Shown here piece by piece: positions 17,046-25,921 of a stretch of 64,000 nucleotides of DNA. The position numbers and the translations under genes are program-made. Positions within the stretch are counted from its first letter, which is position 1. Each line of letters starts with the position of its first letter. The DNA is from Streptomyces collinus. Lineage in GTDB: Bacteria > Actinomycetota > Actinomycetes > Streptomycetales > Streptomycetaceae. The stretch lies in assembly GCF_031348265.1 (NCBI RefSeq), contig NZ_CP133771.1, positions 2,480,001 to 2,544,000 of the forward strand. The letters are read 5' to 3'. The notes below the pieces were generated by a model that saw nothing but the letters and a program-made list of their open reading frames with translations, was not told the DNA's origin and did no database searches.

Positions 17046-17077
17046 ATTGTGTCGCACTGACGATTACACTGGGCGGC

Positions 17078-18832
17078 GTGCCTCAACTACGTCTCGCCCT
17101 GAACCAGATCGACGCCGGCGTCGGCGACCTCGCCGGGAACACCGAGTCGATCGTCCGCTGGACCCGGCACTCCGCCGAACAGGGAGCGCATCTCGTGGCG
17201 TTCCCCGAGATGGTGCTGACCGGGTATCCCGTCGAGGACCTGGCGCTCAGGTCGTCCTTCGTGGAGGCCTCCCGGGCGGCGCTGCGCGCGCTCGCGGCGC
17301 GCCTGTCCGACGAGGGCTTCGGAGAGCTGCCGGTGATCGTCGGCTATCTCGACCGCAGTGCGACCGCCCAGCCGAAGTACGGCCAGCCGGCCGGCGCGCC
17401 GCAGAACGCGGGTGCGGTGCTGTACGGCGGTGAGGTGGTCCTGAACTTCGCCAAGCACCACCTGCCGAACTACGGCGTGTTCGACGAGTTCCGCTACTTC
17501 GTGCCCGGCGACAGCATGCCGGTGCTGCGGGTGCACGGCGTGGACGTCGCCCTGGCCATCTGCGAGGACCTCTGGCAGGACGGCGGCCGCGTCCCCGCCG
17601 CCCGTTCGGCGCAGGCGGGCCTGCTGGTCTCGATCAACGCCTCCCCCTATGAGCGCAACAAGGACGACACGCGCCTGGAGCTGGTCCGCAAGCGGGCCCA
17701 GGAGGCCGGCTGCACCACGGCGTACCTGGCCATGATCGGCGGCCAGGACGAGCTGGTGTTCGACGGCGACTCGATCGTCGTCGACAAGGACGGCGAGGTC
17801 GTGGCGCGGGCGCCGCAGTTCTCCGAGGGCTGTGTGGTCCTGGACCTGGACCTGCCGGCCGCCTCGGCGGACGCGCCCACCGGCGTGGTCGACGACGGGC
17901 TGCGCATCGACCGCGTGGTGCTCTCCGAGGAGCCGCTGCCCGCGTACGAGCCCGAGCTCACGGGCGGCTACGCGGACCGTCTGGAGGACGACGAGGAGGT
18001 CTACTCCGCTCTGGTCGTCGGCCTGCGGGCGTACGTCGCGAAGAACGGCTTCACGTCGGTCCTGATCGGCCTGTCGGGCGGTATCGACTCGGCGCTGGTC
18101 GCGGCGATCGCGTGCGACGCGGTGGGCGCGCAGAACGTGTACGGCGTGTCGATGCCGTCGAAGTACTCCTCGGACCACTCCAAGGACGACGCCGCCGAAC
18201 TGGCCCGCCGCACGGGTCTGAACTACCGCACGGTCGCGATCGAGCCGATGTTCGACGCCTACATGGGCTCCGTGGGGCTCACGGGCCTGGCGGAGGAGAA
18301 CCTCCAGTCGCGTCTGCGCGGCACGCTGCTGATGGCGATCTCCAACCAGGAGGGCCACATCGTCCTGGCCCCGGGCAACAAGTCGGAGCTGGCGGTCGGC
18401 TACTCGACGCTCTACGGCGACTCGGTCGGGGCGTACGGCCCCATCAAGGACGTCTACAAGACGTCGGTCTTCCGCCTCGCCGAGTGGCGCAACCGCGCCG
18501 CCCGGGAACGCGGCCAGACCCCGCCGATCCCCGAGAACTCCATCAGCAAGCCCCCGAGCGCGGAACTGCGCCCGGGCCAGGTGGACACCGACTCGCTGCC
18601 CGACTACCCGGTGCTGGACGCGATCCTGGAGCTGTACGTCGACCGGGACCGGGGAGCCGACGAGATCGTGGCGGCCGGGTTCGACGCGGGGCTGGTCGCG
18701 AAGACGCTGCGCATGGTCGACACGGCCGAGTACAAGCGGCGCCAGTACCCGCCGGGCACGAAGATCTCCCCGAAGGGCTTCGGGAAGGACCGTCGGCTGC
18801 CGATCACGAACGGGTGGCGGGAGTCGCTCTGA
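17078..18832 (+). CDS. nadE: glutamine-dependent NAD+ synthetase
   Basis: Final enzyme of NAD biosynthesis, 584 residues: amidates nicotinic acid adenine dinucleotide with ATP, taking ammonia from glutamine. The N-terminal nitrilase-fold glutaminase has the triad Glu44 (FPEMVLTGYP), Lys126 (FAKHHLPNYG) and Cys162 (AICEDLW). The C-terminal synthetase domain has the ATP loop GLSGGIDSAL at about 331-340 and KPPSAELRPGQ further on. Length is that of the actinobacterial two-domain form. The GTG start lies 7 nt after TACACT, a -10-like hexamer, indicating a leaderless mRNA. Confidence 0.96.
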   Translation: MPQLRLALNQIDAGVGDLAGNTESIVRWTRHSAEQGAHLVAFPEMVLTGYPVEDLALRSSFVEASRAALRALAARLSDEGFGELPVIVGYLDRSATAQPKYGQPAGAPQNAGAVLYGGEVVLNFAKHHLPNYGVFDEFRYFVPGDSMPVLRVHGVDVALAICEDLWQDGGRVPAARSAQAGLLVSINASPYERNKDDTRLELVRKRAQEAGCTTAYLAMIGGQDELVFDGDSIVVDKDGEVVARAPQFSEGCVVLDLDLPAASADAPTGVVDDGLRIDRVVLSEEPLPAYEPELTGGYADRLEDDEEVYSALVVGLRAYVAKNGFTSVLIGLSGGIDSALVAAIACDAVGAQNVYGVSMPSKYSSDHSKDDAAELARRTGLNYRTVAIEPMFDAYMGSVGLTGLAEENLQSRLRGTLLMAISNQEGHIVLAPGNKSELAVGYSTLYGDSVGAYGPIKDVYKTSVFRLAEWRNRAARERGQTPPIPENSISKPPSAELRPGQVDTDSLPDYPVLDAILELYVDRDRGADEIVAAGFDAGLVAKTLRMVDTAEYKRRQYPPGTKISPKGFGKDRRLPITNGWRESL

Positions 18833-18890
18833 CGGGCGGGGCCGGCTGACGGTAGGTACCGGCTTACGAGAGGGGCCGGCTGACGGGACT

Positions 18891-18970
18891 GGCCGGAAGG
18901 CCGGAAGGCCGGAAGGCCGGAAGGCCGGAAGGCCGGAAGGCCGGAAGGCCGGAAGGCCGGAAGGCCGGAA
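18891..18970. repeat. ten-copy perfect 8-bp tandem repeat (GGCCGGAA)n
   Basis: Exactly ten uninterrupted copies of GGCCGGAA, followed by GGC, between the nadE stop and the ArsR promoter. Flanks carry related but degenerate GCCGGCTGACGG motifs. A perfect octamer array suggests slippage and copy-number variability. It ends 4 bp before the -35 of the ArsR promoter. Confidence 0.95.
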
Positions 18971-18973
18971 GGC

Positions 18974-19003
18974 TTGATAGGCAAGTGCACACTTGCCTAT
19001 TCT
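18974..19003 (+). promoter_or_regulatory. ArsR operon promoter with embedded perfect operator
   Basis: -35 TTGATA at 18974-18979, 18-bp spacer, -10 TATTCT at 18998-19003. Within it, at 18977-19000, lies a perfect palindrome of 11-bp arms (ATAGGCAAGTG) separated by CA. The GTG start is 6 nt after the -10, so the transcript is probably leaderless and the operator blocks polymerase directly. Confidence 0.8.
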
Positions 19004-19009
19004 GGGGTC

Positions 19010-19312
19010 GTGGCCGACGACCTTTTCAAAGCCTTGGCCGACCCCACCCGTCGCACCATCCTCGACGAGCTCGCGGAGCAGTCCGGGCAGACACTGTTCG
19101 AGATCTGCTCGCGGCTGAGCATGAAGCACCGGCTCGGCATCTCGCGCCAGGGGGTCTCCCAGCACCTCGCGGTGCTGGAGGCCGCCGGGCTCGTCGAGAC
19201 GAGGCGGGAGGGCCGCTGCAAGTTCCACGACCTGAACACGGCCCCGCTCCGGCAGATCACCGAGCGATGGCCGGTGCCCGACCCCTCCGGACCGGAAGAG
19301 AGCCCGTCATGA
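19010..19312 (+). CDS. ArsR-family winged-helix repressor
   Basis: Regulator of 100 residues with the start VADDLFKALADPTRRTILDEL typical of the ArsR group that controls VOC or SRPBCC neighbours rather than arsenic genes. The recognition helix is LGISRQGVSQHLAVLEAAGL (about 45-64), followed by a wing RREGRCKFHDL. No Cys pair suited to metal binding is seen; the only cysteines are isolated. It presumably represses itself and the following VOC gene through the perfect palindrome upstream. GTG start chosen from the leaderless promoter. The TGA stop overlaps the next ATG by 4 bp. Confidence 0.88.
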   Translation: MADDLFKALADPTRRTILDELAEQSGQTLFEICSRLSMKHRLGISRQGVSQHLAVLEAAGLVETRREGRCKFHDLNTAPLRQITERWPVPDPSGPEESPS

Positions 19313-19704
19313 GGATCCACCTGACCAGCGTCTTCGTCGACGACCAGGCCAAGGCCCTCCGCTTCTACACCGAGATCCTCGGCTTCGTGAAGAAGTACGA
19401 CGTCCCGGTGGGCGGGACGGACCGCTGGCTGACCGTCGTCTCCCCCGAGGAGCCCGGCGGTACGGAACTGCTTCTGGAGCCCGCCGGCCACCCGGCCGTC
19501 AAGCCCTACCGCGACGCACTCGCCGCGGACGGCATCCCACTCGCCCAGTTCGCCGTCAGCGACGTCCGGGCCGAGTACGAGCGCCTGAGCGGCCTCGGCG
19601 TCCGCTTCACCCAGGAGCCCCTGGAGATGGGCCCGGTCACCACGGCCGTCTTCGACGACACCTGCGGCAACCTGATCCAGATCGCGACCCAGCCGGAGCA
19701 GTAG
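19309..19704 (+). CDS. VOC (glyoxalase/bleomycin-resistance) protein, cotranscribed with ArsR
   Basis: Protein of 131 residues with a complete VOC fold: MRIHLTSVFVDDQAKALRFY opens module one, LAQFAVSDVRAEYERL module two, ending FDDTCGNLIQIA. The start ATG overlaps the arsR stop (ATGA). ArsR-VOC pairs are widespread in actinobacteria and the VOC member is usually assigned only as a putative glyoxalase; the ligand sensed by the regulator is probably the enzyme's substrate or a relative. Confidence 0.87.
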   Translation: MRIHLTSVFVDDQAKALRFYTEILGFVKKYDVPVGGTDRWLTVVSPEEPGGTELLLEPAGHPAVKPYRDALAADGIPLAQFAVSDVRAEYERLSGLGVRFTQEPLEMGPVTTAVFDDTCGNLIQIATQPEQ

Positions 19705-19822
19705 ACCGGCGCCGCACCCGACCCCCACATGCCGTCACCACCTTGACCGGTGACAGAAGCGGTGCCACCATCATCACCTGCTCAGGTGGTGACGCAGCCG
19801 GGGACGGGACGCGGGAGAGCGC

Positions 19823-20548
19823 ATGGCGGAGATCCGGGACATCGAGGTCGTCGTCTTCGACGTCCTCGGCACCATGGTCGACGAGCCCGGCGGCCTCCGA
19901 TCGGCCGTACAAGAGGCGACGCGGGTGCCGGACGCGGCGGCTGCCGACGAACTCGTCGCCCTGTGGCAGCGGCACTGCGGGCGGGAACAGGAGCGCGTCC
20001 GGCAGGGGCTCCGCCCGTACGTGAGCACCGAGGTTCTGGACGCCGAGGCCGCGCGGCGGGTGGCCGACCGGGCCGGAGTCACGGACCAGGGGGCGATCGC
20101 CCGCCTCGCCACGGCCGGGCGGCGACTGCCCCCGTGGGGCGACGCCGTCGCCGGGCTGGAGCGGCTCGCCCGCGGTTTCCCGGTCATCGGGCTGTCCAAC
20201 GCCGGCGGCAGCACGCTGCTGCACCTCAACGCATATGCCGGGCTGCGCTGGCACCGGGCGCTGTCCGCGGAGGCCGCCCGGGCCTACAAGCCGGCGCCGG
20301 AGGTGTACCGGCTGGCCCTCGACAGCGCCGGGTGCCCCCCGGACCGCGTGCTGATGGTGGCCGCCCATGCCTGGGACCTCCGGGGTGCCCGGGCGGCCGG
20401 CATGCGCACCGCCTACGTGCACCGGCCGGGCGGTGATCCGCCCACGGACTCCGACGACTTCGACGGGCGCTTCGACGAACTCGGTCAGCTGGTCTCTGCA
20501 CTGACAGGTGGTCAGGCCGCGGCCGACAGTCGGCCGGGGGGGAGGTGA
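19823..20548 (+). CDS. HAD-superfamily hydrolase, haloacid dehalogenase type II-like
   Basis: Hydrolase of 241 residues. Motif I is VVVFDVLGTMVDE with nucleophile Asp13; motif II is GLSNAGGS; motif III/IV include Lys in AYKPAPEVY and Asp in HAWDLRGARAAGM. The pattern is that of haloacid dehalogenase type II (2-haloalkanoate to 2-hydroxyacid), although these genes are often annotated without tested activity. Asp in place of the second motif-I Asp (V14) is normal for dehalogenases. It stands alone, 118 bp after the VOC gene, and is followed by a GC-rich repeat region. Confidence 0.85.
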   Translation: MAEIRDIEVVVFDVLGTMVDEPGGLRSAVQEATRVPDAAAADELVALWQRHCGREQERVRQGLRPYVSTEVLDAEAARRVADRAGVTDQGAIARLATAGRRLPPWGDAVAGLERLARGFPVIGLSNAGGSTLLHLNAYAGLRWHRALSAEAARAYKPAPEVYRLALDSAGCPPDRVLMVAAHAWDLRGARAAGMRTAYVHRPGGDPPTDSDDFDGRFDELGQLVSALTGGQAAADSRPGGR

Positions 20549-20608
20549 CCCGCCGTGAAGGCGGCGGATCCGGTCGGGAGTGAGCGTGCCGTCCCGGCGA
20601 GGTCTCAC

Positions 20609-20664
20609 CCCCACCGGCCCGCCCCCAGCGGCCCGCCCCCACCGGTCCGCCCCCACCGGTCCGG
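20609..20664. repeat. 14-bp tandem repeat in the HAD-MFS gap
   Basis: Three to four copies of a 14-bp unit resembling CCGGYCCGCCCCCA, followed at about 20667-20745 by two degenerate 40-bp copies containing CCCGCGGCG and GGCAGACGCCG. They fill the gap between the HAD stop and the MFS stop (convergent genes). No gene is seen there. Confidence 0.7.
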
Positions 20665-20795
20665 CCGCCGTCGCCCCGCGGCGTGCCGGGCAACGCGGCA
20701 GACGCCGTCGTCGTCCCGCGGCGCCGGGCGACCCGGCAGACGCCGGCGGCGGCCCGCGGGAGGTGATCCCACGGGCCGCCGCGCGGAAGGAGCCG

Positions 20796-22013
20796 TCAGT
20801 GGTGCACCGCTTCGGCCTCCTGCGGGACGTGGCTCGCCACGATCCGCTCGCGCCCGGCGACCGGAGCCCGGCGCCGGTCCACCGCGTAGGCCAGCGACGC
20901 CACGGCCAGGCCGAGGACGGCCAGGGCCACACCGGCCAGCGCCGGGGAGGTGACGCCGAAGCCCGCGGCCAGCGCGAGGCCGCCGATCCAGGCGCCGCCG
21001 GCGTTGGCCAGGTTGAAGGCGGCCTGGTTGGCCGAGGAGGCCAGGGAGGGGGCCGAGGAGGCCTTCTCCATGACCATCAGCTGGAGCGGGGAGCCGGTGG
21101 CGAAGGCCGCCATGCCGAGCAGGATCACGGCCACGGCGGCCGTGAGCTCCGTGCGCATCAGCAACGGGAACAGCGCCAGAACCGCCACCAGCGCGGTGAG
21201 GCCGCCGAACAGCGTGCCGCGCAGGGAGTGGTCGGCCAGGCGGCCGCCCAGCAGGTTGCCCGCGGTCGCGCCGACGCCGAACAGCGCCAGCAGCAGGGTG
21301 ACGCTGGCATCGGCGTAGCCGGCGGCGTCCGTGAGCATCGGGGTGATGTAGCTGTAGGCGGCGAAGAGGGCACCGAAGCCCGCGACGGTCGTGCCGAGCG
21401 ACAGCCAGACCGGCAGGGAGCGCAGGGCGGCGAGTTCACCGCGCAGGCCCTTCGCGGTGGTGTGCTCGTGGTCGTGCGGGATGAGGAACGCGAGCGCGGC
21501 GATCGCCGCCAGGCCGATGGCGCTGACGCCGAGGAACGTCGCCCTCCAGCCGAGGTGCTGGCCCATCAGGGTCGCGACCGGCACACCCGCGACGTTCGCG
21601 ACCGTCAGGCCGAGGAACATCAGCGAGACCGAACGCGCCTTGCGTTCGGGGGCGACCATGTTCGTCGCGACGACGGCGCCCACGCCGAAGAAGGCGCCGT
21701 GCGGCAGACCGCTCAGGAAGCGGGCGGCCAGCAGCCAGCCGTTGTCGGGCGCGAGGGCCGACAGGGCGTTGCCCACGACGAACAGCCCCATCAGGCCGAT
21801 CAGGACCGTGCGCCGGGACATCCTGGCGGTGACCGCGGCCAGCAGCGGGGCGCCGATGACGACGCCCAGCGCGTACGCCGACACCAGATGGCCGGCGCTG
21901 GGTATCGAGATGTTCAGGTCGTCCGCGACGTCGGGCAGCAGCCCCATCATCACGAACTCGGTCGTACCGATGCCGAAGGCGCCCACGGCAAGGGCGAGCA
22001 GGGCCAGGGGCAT
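20796..22013 (-). CDS. MFS transporter, DHA1/Cmx-Cml chloramphenicol-efflux-like
   Basis: Twelve-helix major facilitator of 405 residues. The first helix, LALAVGAFGIGTTEFVMMGL, is the signature of the AraJ/Cml/PbuE-type DHA1 subgroup, and RFLSGLPHGAFFGVGA in helix 5 is motif C-like, found in proton-coupled drug exporters. Substrate unknown; chloramphenicol or related compounds are the usual guess for this subgroup. The ATG at 22013 is chosen because it opens directly into the first helix and has a GAAAGG site upstream. Nested inverted repeats lie in its promoter region. Confidence 0.88.
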   Translation of the reverse strand: MPLALLALAVGAFGIGTTEFVMMGLLPDVADDLNISIPSAGHLVSAYALGVVIGAPLLAAVTARMSRRTVLIGLMGLFVVGNALSALAPDNGWLLAARFLSGLPHGAFFGVGAVVATNMVAPERKARSVSLMFLGLTVANVAGVPVATLMGQHLGWRATFLGVSAIGLAAIAALAFLIPHDHEHTTAKGLRGELAALRSLPVWLSLGTTVAGFGALFAAYSYITPMLTDAAGYADASVTLLLALFGVGATAGNLLGGRLADHSLRGTLFGGLTALVAVLALFPLLMRTELTAAVAVILLGMAAFATGSPLQLMVMEKASSAPSLASSANQAAFNLANAGGAWIGGLALAAGFGVTSPALAGVALAVLGLAVASLAYAVDRRRAPVAGRERIVASHVPQEAEAVHH

Positions 22014-22025
22014 GAAGGAGCCTTT

Positions 22026-22079
22026 CGAGACTTGCTTGGAGATCCGTACGCGTATGTTCAAGTACGGAACAAAGTCTCG
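22026..22079. promoter_or_regulatory. nested inverted repeats upstream of MFS gene
   Basis: CGAGACTT at 22026-22033 pairs with AAGTCTCG at 22072-22079, and within this TCCGTAC at 22043-22049 pairs with GTACGGA at 22062-22068. The position, 13 bp upstream of the MFS start, suits an operator or a leader hairpin. No adjacent regulator gene is present. Confidence 0.5.
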
Positions 22080-22149
22080 CAGGCGCACTATTCCACGCGG
22101 TGACGCCGAGGTTGCGGATTTCTGACGGAACTGCCCTGACCAGCGGTTT

Positions 22150-23202
22150 TCAGGAACCGCTTGTGGTGACCCTCACACGGGCCGCGACCGGCAGATGGTC
22201 GCTGCCCGTCTGCGGGAGGGTCCACGAGCTCTCCGGCTTCAGGCCCCGCACCATGATCTGGTCGATGCGCGCCATCGGGAACGAGGCCGGCCAGCTGAAG
22301 CCGAACCCGCTGCCGGCCGCGCCCTGCGTGGAACGCATCTGCGAGGTGACGGCGTTGAGCGCGCGGTCGTTCATCGTGCCGTTCAGGTCACCGAGCAGGA
22401 CGACGTTCTTCAGCGGTTCGTGGGCGATGGCCTCGCCGAGGTAGTCGGCGCTCCGGTCGCGCTGGCGGGCCGTGAAGCCGGCCTCCATCTTCACGCGCAC
22501 CGACGGCAGATGGGCGACGTAGACCGCGACCTGCCCGGACGGTGCGGTCACGGTGGCGCGCATCGCGCGCGTCCAGCCCATGTCGAGGTCGACGTCCCGC
22601 ACGCCGCTCAGCGGGTACTTGCTCCACACTCCGACCGTGCCCTGCACGGAGTGGTAGCGGTACGTCGGCGCCAGCGCCTTCTCGTACGTCGGGACGGCGG
22701 CCGGCGTCAGCTCCTCCAGGGCCAGCACGTCCGCGCCGGAGGCGGCCACGTCACGGGCGGTGCCGGCCGGGTCGGAGTTGTCGGCGTTGACGTTGTGCGT
22801 GACCACCGTGAGGTCGCCGCCGGTCGCGGTCTTGTCGCTGAGCTGGCCGCCGAAGAGGTTCAGCCAGACCACGGACGGCAGCACCACCGCGATCAGCGCG
22901 GTCGCGGACTTGCGGACCAGGGCGAGGACGAGCAGCACCGGGACGAGGAGCCCCAGCCAGGGCAGGAACGTCTCGGTGAGACTGCCCAGATTGCCGATGG
23001 TGTTCGGGATGCGCGAGTGCAGCACCATGACCAGGGCCAGCAGGACCGCGCACGCGGCGACGACCAGTCCGCGCCGCCAGATCCGCGGGTCGCCCCGCCA
23101 GGGGCCCGCCAGCCGGTCGAACAGGCGCCGAAGCCGGGTTCCCCGGTGCTCGGGCCCCGAGCCGCCGTTGTCCGTCTCCGTCATGTACGCCTGCTGCGCC
23201 AT
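22150..23202 (-). CDS. membrane-anchored endonuclease/exonuclease/phosphatase (EEP) family protein
   Basis: Protein of 350 residues: basic N-terminus, three membrane helices (about 48-66, 75-95 and 100-117) and an extracytoplasmic EEP domain (about 130-350). Active-site motifs are VVTHNVNADN, LALEELTP (metal-binding Glu), LLGDLNGTMND and the final SDHLPVAARV with the catalytic His. This arrangement is common in actinobacteria; the substrate (nucleic acid, phospholipid or other phosphodiester) is not evident. A second in-frame ATG at 23184 is an alternative start. Monocistronic, divergent from nothing close; the TetR gene ends 180 bp upstream. Confidence 0.87.
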   Translation of the reverse strand: MAQQAYMTETDNGGSGPEHRGTRLRRLFDRLAGPWRGDPRIWRRGLVVAACAVLLALVMVLHSRIPNTIGNLGSLTETFLPWLGLLVPVLLVLALVRKSATALIAVVLPSVVWLNLFGGQLSDKTATGGDLTVVTHNVNADNSDPAGTARDVAASGADVLALEELTPAAVPTYEKALAPTYRYHSVQGTVGVWSKYPLSGVRDVDLDMGWTRAMRATVTAPSGQVAVYVAHLPSVRVKMEAGFTARQRDRSADYLGEAIAHEPLKNVVLLGDLNGTMNDRALNAVTSQMRSTQGAAGSGFGFSWPASFPMARIDQIMVRGLKPESSWTLPQTGSDHLPVAARVRVTTSGS

Positions 23203-23381
23203 ACCGTCGCCTCACTGCCTGCCGTGCACACCATCGCCCCCGTGTCCTTACGACCCTAGGGGATGATCCGTTCCGTTCCCGCCGTCCTGTGACGGCCGTA
23301 CGGGGGCGATGACGTCCGAGTCCCCGGGGAGAGTTCCGGACCCGCCCGCCGAAAGCGCCGTCTGTGACGAAACGCGCACAC

Positions 23382-24020
23382 TCACCCGGGCCGGTGGGAC
23401 TCGGAACTGACGGGGCGTAGGCCTTCGAGCAGGGTGTCGACGACCTGGCCGGGGAGGTCGTCGGGGAGGTCGGCGTCGGTGCGCAGCACGGCGCGGAGGA
23501 GCATCGGGCCGACGAATATGTCGTTCAGCAGTTCGAGGTCGAGGTCCGTGCGCAGTTCGCCGTTCTCCTGGCCGCGGCGCAGGACCTCCAGGCCGAGCCG
23601 GCGGCGCGGGGCGACGACGGTGGCGTGGTACGCCGCCCAGAGTTTCGGGCTGCTCTTCATCTGGGCCTGGACGCTGTGCAGGATCGCCGAGGAGCGGTTG
23701 GCCAGGCCGCGCCGGCGCACCTGCTCCAGCAGGACCACGAGGTCGTCGCGCATGGAGGTGCCGGGGAGCGGCGGGTCGGGGGGCTCGGCGGCGCGCACGA
23801 CGTCGACGAAGAGTTCCTCCTTGCCGCTCCAGCGGCGGTAGATGGTGGCCTTGCCGACGCCCGCGGTGCGGGCGATGCGCTCGATGGACAGCTCCGCGAG
23901 GGGCACGCCCTCCTCCAGGAGCCTCATCACGCCCTCGATGATGGCGCGCTCGACGGCCTCGCTTCTGGGGCGGCCCCTCGCGGGACCGTCGGGCGGGGTG
24001 GGCCGTTCGGCGAGGCTCAC
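23382..24020 (-). CDS. TetR-family regulator of the adjacent DHA2 efflux pump
   Basis: Regulator of 212 residues. HTH: LSIERIARTAGVGKATIYRRW (about 45-65) followed by SGKEELFVDVV; the C-terminal ligand domain is all-helical. The GTG at 24020 is favoured over upstream starts because a GGAAGG ribosome site lies 8-9 nt before it and the extra residues are low-complexity Arg/Ser/Pro. It lies downstream of the MFS gene on the same strand, 69 bp after its stop, so both may be cotranscribed and repressed through the perfect palindrome at 25716-25734. Confidence 0.88.
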   Translation of the reverse strand: MSLAERPTPPDGPARGRPRSEAVERAIIEGVMRLLEEGVPLAELSIERIARTAGVGKATIYRRWSGKEELFVDVVRAAEPPDPPLPGTSMRDDLVVLLEQVRRRGLANRSSAILHSVQAQMKSSPKLWAAYHATVVAPRRRLGLEVLRRGQENGELRTDLDLELLNDIFVGPMLLRAVLRTDADLPDDLPGQVVDTLLEGLRPVSSESHRPG

Positions 24021-24089
24021 GTCGCTGCGTCCTTCCTGACGGGGTGGAGACCGTTCCCGGCTGCGCGGGGAGTGCATTCTCCCGCAGGT

Positions 24090-25691
24090 CTACGAACCCG
24101 TGTGCGACAACTCCTTGTCCCCCTGTGCCTGCTGGGGCGACGGCGGCCTGCCCGGCAGGAACAGCGCCACGACGACCGCGCCGATCAGGGCGACGCCCGC
24201 ACCCCACAGGGCGGTGACGTGCATCGCGTGCAGGAACGCGTCGTAGGCCGGGGCGACGAGGGACTCGCCTCGCGGGCCCAGCTTGTCCGCGACGCCGAGC
24301 GTGGCCTCGATGGACTCCCCGGCGGTGTGCCGCAGGGCCGGGGGCAGGACGCCGAGCTTGTCCTCGATGCCCGTGCGGTAGGCCGTGGACAGCACCGAAC
24401 CGAGGACGGCGATGCCGAGGGCGCCGCCGACCTGCCGGAAGGTGTTGCTGAGCGCAGAGGCGGAGCCGGCCTTCTCGCGGGGCAGGGCCTGCATGATGAC
24501 GACGCTGACCGGCGTCATGATGTGCGCCATGCCGGCCCCCATGAGGAAGAAGATCACTTCCAGGATCCAGATGGGGGTGTCGCCGTCCAGGGTGGCGAAG
24601 GCGGCCAGCATGGCGGCGATGACGACCATCCCGGCCGTGGTCGTGACCCGGTTGCCGAAGCGGTCGACCACCAGCCGGGCGCGCGGCGCGAAGATCAGCT
24701 GGGCGGCGGCCAGCGGGAGCATCAGCAGACCGGTCTGCAGCGGCGAGTAGCCGCGCACGCTCTGCGTGTAGAAGACGGAGAAGAAGGTCACGCCCATCAG
24801 CGCGAAGAAGACCAGCGCGACGGCGGCGATGGCGGCCGAGAAGACCTTGCTCTTGAAGTACGTGACGTCTATCGACGGATGGTCGCTGCGCTTCTCGAAC
24901 ACGACGAACGCGACGAGCACGGCGAGGCCGGCGCCGATGGTCGCCAGCACGGTCGCGTCGGTGAAGTCGGCGAGCTGGCCGCCCTTGATGATGCCGTAGA
25001 CGAGCAGGACCAGGCCGACGACGGACAGCACCACGCCGACGGGGTCGACCCGGCCCGGGTTCGGATCGCGCGAGTCGGGCACCAGCCAGAGCATCAGCGC
25101 GAACGCGAGCAGCACGATCGGCACGTTGACGAGGAAGACCGAGCCCCACCAGAAGTGGGCGAGCAGGACGCCGCCGGTGATCGGGCCGATGGCGACGGCG
25201 AGGCCGACGCCGCCCGCCCAGATGCCGATGGCCTTGGGCTGCTCCTCGCGCTCGAACACGTTCATGAGGACGGCCAGGGTGGCGGGCATCACGAACGCGG
25301 CGCCCAGGCCCATCACGGCCCGGAAGGTGATCAGCTGGCCCGGCGAGCCGGAGAACGCGGCGAGCGCCGAGCCGATGCCGAACACGGCGAGACCGCCGAG
25401 CAGCACCTTCTTGCGGCCCAGCCGGTCGCCGAGCAGCCCGGCGGTGAACAGCAGGCCCGCGAAGACGAGGGTGTAGGCGTTGATGGCCCACTCCAGCTGG
25501 CTCTGCGTGGCGCCGAGGCCGGTGGGGGCCGGGGTGGAGATCGTCTTGATGGCGACGTTCAGGATCGAGTTGTCGAGCACGACGATCAGCAGGCTCAGCA
25601 TCAGCACGCCGAGGATCGCCCAGCGGCGCCGGTGCACCGCTTCCGGTACGCGGGGGCCGGTGGGGGCGGCCGGTTCGGCAGGAGTAGTCAT
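24090..25691 (-). CDS. MFS transporter, DHA2 (EmrB/QacA) family multidrug exporter
   Basis: Fourteen-helix proton-driven exporter of 533 residues. Family marks include [11 protein letters not shown] in helix 1 (motif D1 of DHA2), [10 protein letters not shown] in the first cytoplasmic loop (motif A) and [15 protein letters not shown] (motif C-like). Such pumps export antibiotics and biocides; substrate unknown. The ATG at 25691 follows the -10 TAGGCT by 7 nt, so translation is probably leaderless, and the TetR operator lies over the -35. Followed by the tetR gene. Confidence 0.92.
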   Translation of the reverse strand: MTTPAEPAAPTGPRVPEAVHRRRWAILGVLMLSLLIVVLDNSILNVAIKTISTPAPTGLGATQSQLEWAINAYTLVFAGLLFTAGLLGDRLGRKKVLLGGLAVFGIGSALAAFSGSPGQLITFRAVMGLGAAFVMPATLAVLMNVFEREEQPKAIGIWAGGVGLAVAIGPITGGVLLAHFWWGSVFLVNVPIVLLAFALMLWLVPDSRDPNPGRVDPVGVVLSVVGLVLLVYGIIKGGQLADFTDATVLATIGAGLAVLVAFVVFEKRSDHPSIDVTYFKSKVFSAAIAAVALVFFALMGVTFFSVFYTQSVRGYSPLQTGLLMLPLAAAQLIFAPRARLVVDRFGNRVTTTAGMVVIAAMLAAFATLDGDTPIWILEVIFFLMGAGMAHIMTPVSVVIMQALPREKAGSASALSNTFRQVGGALGIAVLGSVLSTAYRTGIEDKLGVLPPALRHTAGESIEATLGVADKLGPRGESLVAPAYDAFLHAMHVTALWGAGVALIGAVVVALFLPGRPPSPQQAQGDKELSHTGS

Positions 25692-25715
25692 GGCACCGAG
25701 CCTAGAAGCATTTCG

Positions 25716-25734
25716 ATACGAGACCGTCTCGTAT
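25716..25734. promoter_or_regulatory. TetR-type operator of the DHA2 pump
   Basis: Perfect 19-bp palindrome, 9-1-9 with arms ATACGAGAC. It sits 24 bp upstream of the pump ATG, covering the -35 position of its promoter (-10 TAGGCT, minus strand, 25699-25704). The half-site ACGAGAC recurs at the second TetR locus at 46.9 kb. Confidence 0.8.
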
Positions 25735-25769
25735 TGGAATTCTCTTACCGGGATCTTACGCGGCATCCG

Positions 25770-25819
25770 CGTCCGGACCCCGCGGACGGAACCGTCCGGA
25801 CCCACCCCGCGGACGGAAC
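25770..25819. repeat. direct duplication of a 23-27-bp CGTCCGGACC unit
   Basis: CGTCCGGACC...CGCGGACGGAAC occurs at 25770-25792 and, with a 4-bp insertion, at 25793-25819. Each copy is internally self-complementary. It lies between the pump promoter and panB. A separate small hairpin, TGGCAC-GAG-GTGCCA, is at 25845-25859. Confidence 0.7.
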
Positions 25820-25921
25820 TCACAGGGGCTCCCCTAGCCCTCGATGGCACGAGGTGCCACCATGGACGTGGTCCGGGGACGCCGTCAGGGCGCCTCGAGA
25901 TGACGTGTTAGGAGCCGTGCA

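Noticed and set aside
18891..18970. CRISPR-like array
   Set aside because: The repeats are contiguous 8-mers with no spacers, and there are no cas genes.
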